This document shows, piece by piece, positions 59,201-64,000 of a stretch of DNA of 64,000 nt; within the stretch, counting starts at the first letter, position 1, and every line of letters starts with the position of its first letter. The stretch comes from Tetmemena sp. SeJ-2015. Taxonomy: Eukaryota; Ciliophora; Spirotrichea; Sporadotrichida; Oxytrichidae. The notes below the pieces were generated by a model. That model was not told where the DNA came from and did no database searches. It saw only the letters and a list, made by a program, of their open reading frames with translations. The stretch spans positions 1 to 64,000 of the forward strand of contig JAJKFJ010022683.1 of assembly GCA_027382625.1 (NCBI GenBank), read 5' to 3'. Position numbers and translations under genes: made by a program.

Positions 59201-60135
59201 CTAAATATAGAGTTAACAAGATTATAAAGACTTACTGCATAATATTCTAGCTCGTCTTTAGACCATGCCTTGCTCTTGATTTCAGCCTCCCAAGTTTCAA
59301 GCATATTTGTAATCTTGTTCCCTGGTTACTGCTTCTAAATAAGTCTGTCTTGTTCACTCTCAGCCAAGAATTCCATAATATTCTACTCTAAGTCATGGTT
59401 GTTCTCATCTATTTTGACTCCCAGTTTATTGATTTGCTGAATCTTAGCTGTTGTCTTTTCGTGCATAGCTTTCTGAAACTCTATTCGCTCAAAGTCTTCA
59501 CTTAGATGTTTGATTGCCTCAAACTTTTGGGTGAAGGAAGTTCCATCCTTCAAAACATCCTCATAAAGTTTCAATGACTTGTCATCCTCAAGAATTTTCT
59601 TCTTAACGCTTTCAATGAGCAACCTCTCCCTCTTCTGGATTATCTTTGGTATGTTGTCTAAGAATTTGGTCTTAGCCTAGTTCTAATCCTTGATGCCTGA
59701 TGATTTAAGAAACTGCTGATTTGGGAGGTTCAAGTAGTGATGCAGTTGGTCTTTATTGGTTCTCATCTCTGTGTGTAGAAGCTGCAGCAGCTAAGATTGA
59801 AAGTCGTAGAAGATCTTCGCAACCACCTTGTTCTAGGTCAAGAACATGTTGGTCCACGCATGCTTATTGTGCTCCAAGAACTGAGGGACGTAGAATCTAG
59901 TCTCAAGTTCACGAAGTATGTGCTTTTTAGAGAGGGAGTAAAGCTCTTTCGTCAGTTGCTAATGAGCATCTTTATCCTTCAGTTTAAGCCTGAAAAGCCA
60001 ATCTTAATGGTCAGTTGGCCGAGAGGGGTTGTAAAAGGTATAACTGGTAGTGCCTTCTAGCTATTATTGCGCACCGATAAGGTTAGTATTAGTTATAGGC
60101 TTGATAATTTTGTGCTGGCTCCGTTCTAAAGACAT
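56202..60135 (-). CDS. Large coiled-coil / low-complexity protein
   Basis: From ATG 60135 (MSLERSQHKIIKP) a minus-strand frame of about 1,250 codons extends to TGA 56202. The first two thirds are helical coiled coil (ETRFYVPQFLEHNKHAW, KKKILEDDKSLKLYEDVL, LQENLKIMKAMKTNLDNA); the last third is Ser/Asn/Lys-rich (DSSKSPKNKQSPNQSPFGKR) ending in another helix. Introns of about 30-35 bp are seen near 59200-59235 and 58950-58980. One extra A near 59145 and one shift near 57050 must be ignored. No TGA separates the coiled-coil and Ser-rich parts, but an ATG at 57498 could mark a second gene. The function is unknown; cytoskeletal is a guess. Confidence 0.5.
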
Positions 60136-60274
60136 TAAATTTTGTAATAAAAACTATTACAAGCTCCTCAATTTACTTTTTTATATTTCTAAATTAATTC
60201 ACTTATAAATTGAGAGAAAGAACAATTACTGAAAAAGAGGCTGCCACTTGTGAAGAAGATAAATAATTATAGCT

Positions 60275-61119
60275 TCATAAATGATTTATGTTTGGCTGCT
60301 CGTAAAATTTGGATCTTGTCACCCAGAAATCTGAAATATATTTAAAGAATATAACACTATTTCTATTAATTTTCAAAGATTGTGATTGTTGTGAGTCAAA
60401 GGTCTGAAAGCTCTTCATATTTAGTGAGTTTATCTTGCCAAGTTTATGGCCACTATCTAATAAAAATTAAAATTCTAAGAGATGAGGAGGGAAAAGCTCC
60501 ATAGATTTCTAAATACTTTATGATTCGAGATTAATGTTAATGCTAGGATGAGGTTGGCTGTTTTCCTCTGCAGATTTGGCATTTATATCTAGTCCAAGTT
60601 GTTTTAGGGTGAATTGATTTTAGAATCTGCTAATTTTTTCTTAAGTTTGTTTAATCTGGCCTTGGGAAAATAATTTCTTTCTCTAGTTGATCCTTCTTCT
60701 ATCCATCAAAAGCGCTTGGCTGTGCTAATACTCAAGCTCAAGTATTTTAAATTCACGTCATCAATATTAAGATAGAATTATATTTTTTAAATGTATAGCT
60801 TGGGTTCCTTTATTCTTGCGGTAGATGGGAGGATGAGAGATTGCTCTTTATCATTGGAATTGTATTAAGTTTCATTAAGAAGTTGCTGAACTTCTTGGAC
60901 GATTCTGTGTGCTCTGCCTTTCAGATTCCTGCCAGTGTTGGGGTGGAATTTATTAGAGCTCCTGTGGGGGAATTAACTCCCATGAAACCAATGCTGCTTC
61001 TGCTACTATTGTTATACAGACTAATTAAGACTCTAGGAGTAAGGCAGCTGTTGATTTGCATCTTAGTCGTCGGTATCATTGGTTTCTGAAGCAGCAGACG
61101 AGAGTAGGATATTGCCCAT
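60275..61119 (-). CDS. Q/N-rich hypothetical protein
   Basis: ATG 61119 (MGNILLSSAASETNDTDD) opens a Gln-rich frame. A one-base deletion in an A run near 60745 links it to ILELEYQHSQALLMDRRRIN and onward to TGA 60275. The product is about 280 aa with a basic helical middle (INQRKKLFSQGQIKQTQEKI). MGN at the N-terminus could allow myristoylation, but position 6 is not Ser. No family recognised. A long plus-strand open frame at 60841-61089 is only its shadow. Confidence 0.5.
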
Positions 61120-61277
61120 ACTCTTTTTATTTTAAATTATCTTTGCCTGAGCAGCATTAACTCTATACTATTCTTCAAAATTAAAAATTATCATAAGTAA
61201 TTATAATTATATAGGTAGGGTGTGATTTACGATTGATTCTTTTGAATGAATTCACTAAATAAATCTTTAAGAGAAAT

Positions 61278-63084
61278 AGTCTTACCAAGCTAAGCACTCT
61301 AAATCGTTTTGGAGCAAGACTTTAATCAACCCTGGCTGAAAAACCTAATATATTTCCCAATCAAGGCAAATATGTTTCAGGAATTCTCTAATCACATCAG
61401 ACTACTAAACTACAAAAGCTTCACGATGTAACATCGAATGTATTCTTTCATCACTCAGGATAAACCCTCTGCATTCTTGTCTGAATGCAACTATCAAGAT
61501 ATTTTAATGTTTCATGATTAATTTTTCATTGTTTAAATTCAGTGATATGAGGTTAATTAGCGTTTAAGGGGTTAATTTTTTTTCAAAAAGAAATAATCAT
61601 TGAGAATTTAAACATTAGTCTTTTCTAAATTTTTAAGAGATAATCTCTCCCTACATTTTCATATTGAGGCATGACTTTTAATTTTGCAAGCTCATAATTG
61701 AATTAGTTTAGTACTGGCTATCTTGCACTTTAGCTATTCTATCAGTAAGGAATAACAACTTCAAGAAAGAAATGTTTTTTGTAACAATTGCTCTAAAAAG
61801 GCAGGCTTTATTCACCTGAGCTTAATAGTAGATAGCCACGATATCAGCTATTACAAATTCTTCGTCGTTTAGAGCAATTTACAGAATCTAGGTGCTTATC
61901 CCAGAACCAATCGAACTCATCATCAGAAGTTTTATCTCTTTTACATTAATTTCAATCATATGTTTGTTCTCAGTGACCATCCTTTCTCTCACTTGCTTCT
62001 CCTCTTGCTCAGATTAAAAAGGAGAAATCTCCCCAGATTTTCTAGCCTCTGAATTCATGCTCTTATTTATTTCACTCTTTGATTTAAGAGTCTCTCTAAT
62101 CTCCTGAGGGAAGAAATCTAAGCTAGTTCCTATCTTTGATTTCAATCTCATGTACTCGGGAATTAGGTAGTTACACTTAGCCCTGTCTCTATCACTTATA
62201 CAATCATCGAATGGAGGTTTCTTATCTTTCTCGTACTGTAAAGTATCCAATCTCATAGCATTTTGCCAAGTGTTAGATTACTTTTTCGCCTCATTTAGTT
62301 CTTATTTTTAGATTTGATTAAAGCTCTTTGCAGATGCTGATAAGAGAGCGGCCTCTGGCTATTGACTTCCCTAGAAATAGAGTTTCTTTTCCTTGAACTC
62401 TTTCATGATATTCTCTTTGTCCTTATTTGCTGAGTTGTACAGATGCTAGACCAAGCATGCTAAAATTTCGTATCTATTGTACAGAAATTTGACCAATGTA
62501 TCTCTTTCCATGTGAACTGCAACCCAAAAGCAAAGAAGCAGGCGCTGATATTGTTTCTCAATAGTTTGTCTTCTAAATTGCATAAACTTCTTCTTTAGCT
62601 TCTTCAGCTCTTGTAGATAGGCATGCTGGTATGTCAAATGCTTGATGTGGTTTTCCTTCAACAGAACTAGACTTTGCTCGAGTTTATGATTCTTTTAAGC
62701 TTGCATCGTACTCTCAAACATATTTTAGGAGTTCTTAGATCTAGGTTGAAGCTTCAGCTTTAAAATATATATCCATTAATTGATTTATTGTTTAGCTGTG
62801 CGACTGTAATAATTTAAGGAGTCTCTTCAGTCAATTTCTTGTTTAAATAAAAACCTTAAGAAACTATTGTTAAGTGGGAGATCGTAAATTTGATCGTAGA
62901 TTTATTGAATCTCAAAAGCTTCCATGAAATGTGGAGCTTCATCAGTTCCAAGGTTTATATTAGATCTAGTGTGGTTACGCATGTCAGTGCCTAAGGATTT
63001 GTGGCTTGGAGTTTTGCAAACCTACTCTTTTTTGGTGACCGTCAACTGTTCGTGGTGGAACAGTGATTTCCCTCTTGAAGACAT
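61278..63084 (-). CDS. Basic helical hypothetical protein
   Basis: ATG 63084 starts MSSRGKSLFHHEQLTVTKKE. A 30-bp GT...AG intron near 62820-62850 keeps the frame into LNYYSRTAKQQINQWIYILK and then a long helical region (HLTYQHAYLQELKKLKKKF, LLLCFWVAVHMERDTLVKFL). Downstream are YLIPEYMRLKSKIGTSLDFF and a terminal part RGFILSDERIHSMLHREAF ending near 61278. A TGA at 61597 in one register means the last part is joined by an intron or IES, or is separate. No family recognised. Confidence 0.45.
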
Positions 63085-63455
63085 ATTCAAGAATTTTAAA
63101 ATGATTTTAGATCAAATATTGAAATTTCTTATAATAGCTGTTAAAAATGCTAATCTCATTGCACTTTTATACTTATTCATAAATAAAACAAAAAATAAAT
63201 TCATTGAGCAAAATATAAGACAATTTTTTCAAATTTTCTTTCGTACTACAGTCTTATTTTTAAATATATAAATATAATATAATACAATTCAATTATAAAT
63301 AAAAATATTATTCCTAAAAAATTATGTATGCTATTGATTAAATTAAAATTGCTATGATAATCCAATAACTTATAAGTTATAATTATTATCACAATTATTT
63401 CATAGATCCCTATTTAAATTCTAAATCCTATATTTATCTTCTCAGCTCTAATTAA
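63085..63455. other. Divergent intergenic region
   Basis: Very AT-rich spacer between the divergent gene starts; an intron-like CTTCTCAG precedes the next coding block at about 63451. Nothing else is seen. Confidence 0.4.
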
Positions 63456-64000
63456 ATCACACCAGAATTGGTGAAGGAGGCAGTTCTAAACTTTAAGGAA
63501 GCTTTTGTGATTAACTGTCTGCAATTAGAGCCATCTATGAATAAGGTGCTGAGTGATATTGCAGTTATAAACTTCATTACAGTCAATTTATAGTAAGATT
63601 TAAGGAATTTAACTTGTAGGAAATAAGGAAAGGTGATTTACTCTCTGATGCTACTTAATTACAGCAACTTGGGGGACTGGAACATAACACAAATCAATAC
63701 TCTTATGACTGCCTCAAGATATATTTTAATCCATATATAAATGCCTTTCAATCAATTTGCACAGACGAGTATGAAAAGAATATGATCACTGCTGTTCATA
63801 ATCCCATACTTGCAATTGCCTTGATATGTGAAATCCTGACTAGACTTTACCATGCGCACTCTTACCTTAAAAAACATTTGTGTCCTCACTCAAATTAGAT
63901 TTGTTCAACTTGTTCAGAAAATAATTGAGAGCTAAGATGATCAAATAGTGCTAGACAAGTTAATAACTGAGTTTGATCACAGATAAAAGTCTGCTGTCTC
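63456..64000 (+). CDS. Partial unidentified gene running off the window
   Basis: A plus-strand frame (ITPELVKEAVLNFKEAFVIN) continues through NLGDWNITQ, then after a one-base shift near 63695 through YDCLKIYFNPYINAFQSICT and AVHNPILAIALICEILTRL to the window end. It reads like a helical globular region of a large protein. The start lies behind an intron-like AG at about 63450, and the 3' end is outside the window. No family assigned. Confidence 0.45.

Noticed and set aside
60841..61089. Plus-strand hydrophobic 82-codon open frame
   Set aside because: It is the antisense shadow of the minus-strand Q/N-rich gene, whose Gln codons read as Leu-rich on the other strand.
1..64000. Bacterial operons, CRISPR arrays, riboswitches
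   Set aside because: The genetic code, introns and IESs are ciliate. No array of spaced direct repeats with unique spacers was seen.

Overview
The window looks like germline (micronuclear) DNA of a spirotrich ciliate of the Oxytricha/Tetmemena/Stylonychia type. Three observations support this. First, genes read cleanly only if TAA and TAG are glutamine and TGA is the sole stop. Second, introns are very short (about 28-70 bp, GT...AG). Third, coding regions are interrupted by short AT-rich inserts bounded by direct repeats ('pointers'), and removing an insert with one repeat copy restores the frame. These are internal eliminated sequences (IESs) between macronuclear-destined segments (MDSs). 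At least two genes are also scrambled, with segments out of order or on the opposite strand.

Layout. 1-14.9 kb: AT-rich, almost gene-free, probably germline-limited DNA with a decayed kinase-like ORF (2.1-3.2 kb), a fold-back palindrome (9.3-10.1 kb) and several homopolymer-rich stretches that look like low-quality sequence. 15-20.9 kb: a GC-richer mobile-element-like block with a DD34E Tc1/IS630 (TBE-like) transposase carrying two UGA stops, a convergent second ORF with two frameshifts, a promoter region packed with GTGATT/AATCAC motifs, and an intact 896-aa SF2 helicase ORF. A ~270-bp repeat occurs in inverted orientation at 8.95 and 23.7 kb, on either side of this block.

21.3-64 kb: closely packed macronuclear-destined genes. 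In order: a degenerate HPt-domain protein with a Q/N-rich tail; a cyclic-nucleotide-gated-type cation channel; an IQ protein; a coiled-coil protein; a phospholipase-D-family (PLD6/Zucchini-like) protein; a Q/N-rich protein; a BRWD/PHIP-like WD40-PHD-Tudor-bromodomain protein; NMN adenylyltransferase; two convergent glutaminase/ankyrin paralogs; a TTLL ligase with IQ motifs; a SHIPPO-repeat protein; RBBP5/Swd1; TMEM231; and several unknown proteins.

The main discoveries concern gene architecture. The plus-strand glutaminase has its C-terminal half in an odd/even scrambled order: eight pointer junctions can be read directly and all join in frame. Its inverted neighbour paralog is unscrambled and has only small IESs, at different places. 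RBBP5 is split between strands: its N-terminal MDS is on the minus strand at 55.7-56.1 kb and the rest on the plus strand from 52.8 kb, joined by a 13-bp pointer in inverted orientation, with TMEM231 nested between the parts.

Many genes carry isolated one-base frameshifts, often in homopolymer runs. These look like long-read consensus errors rather than biology, and coordinates are given with that in mind. Recurrent themes in the gene set are cilia (TMEM231, SHIPPO, TTLL) and H3K4-methyl chromatin (RBBP5, BRWD/PHIP).
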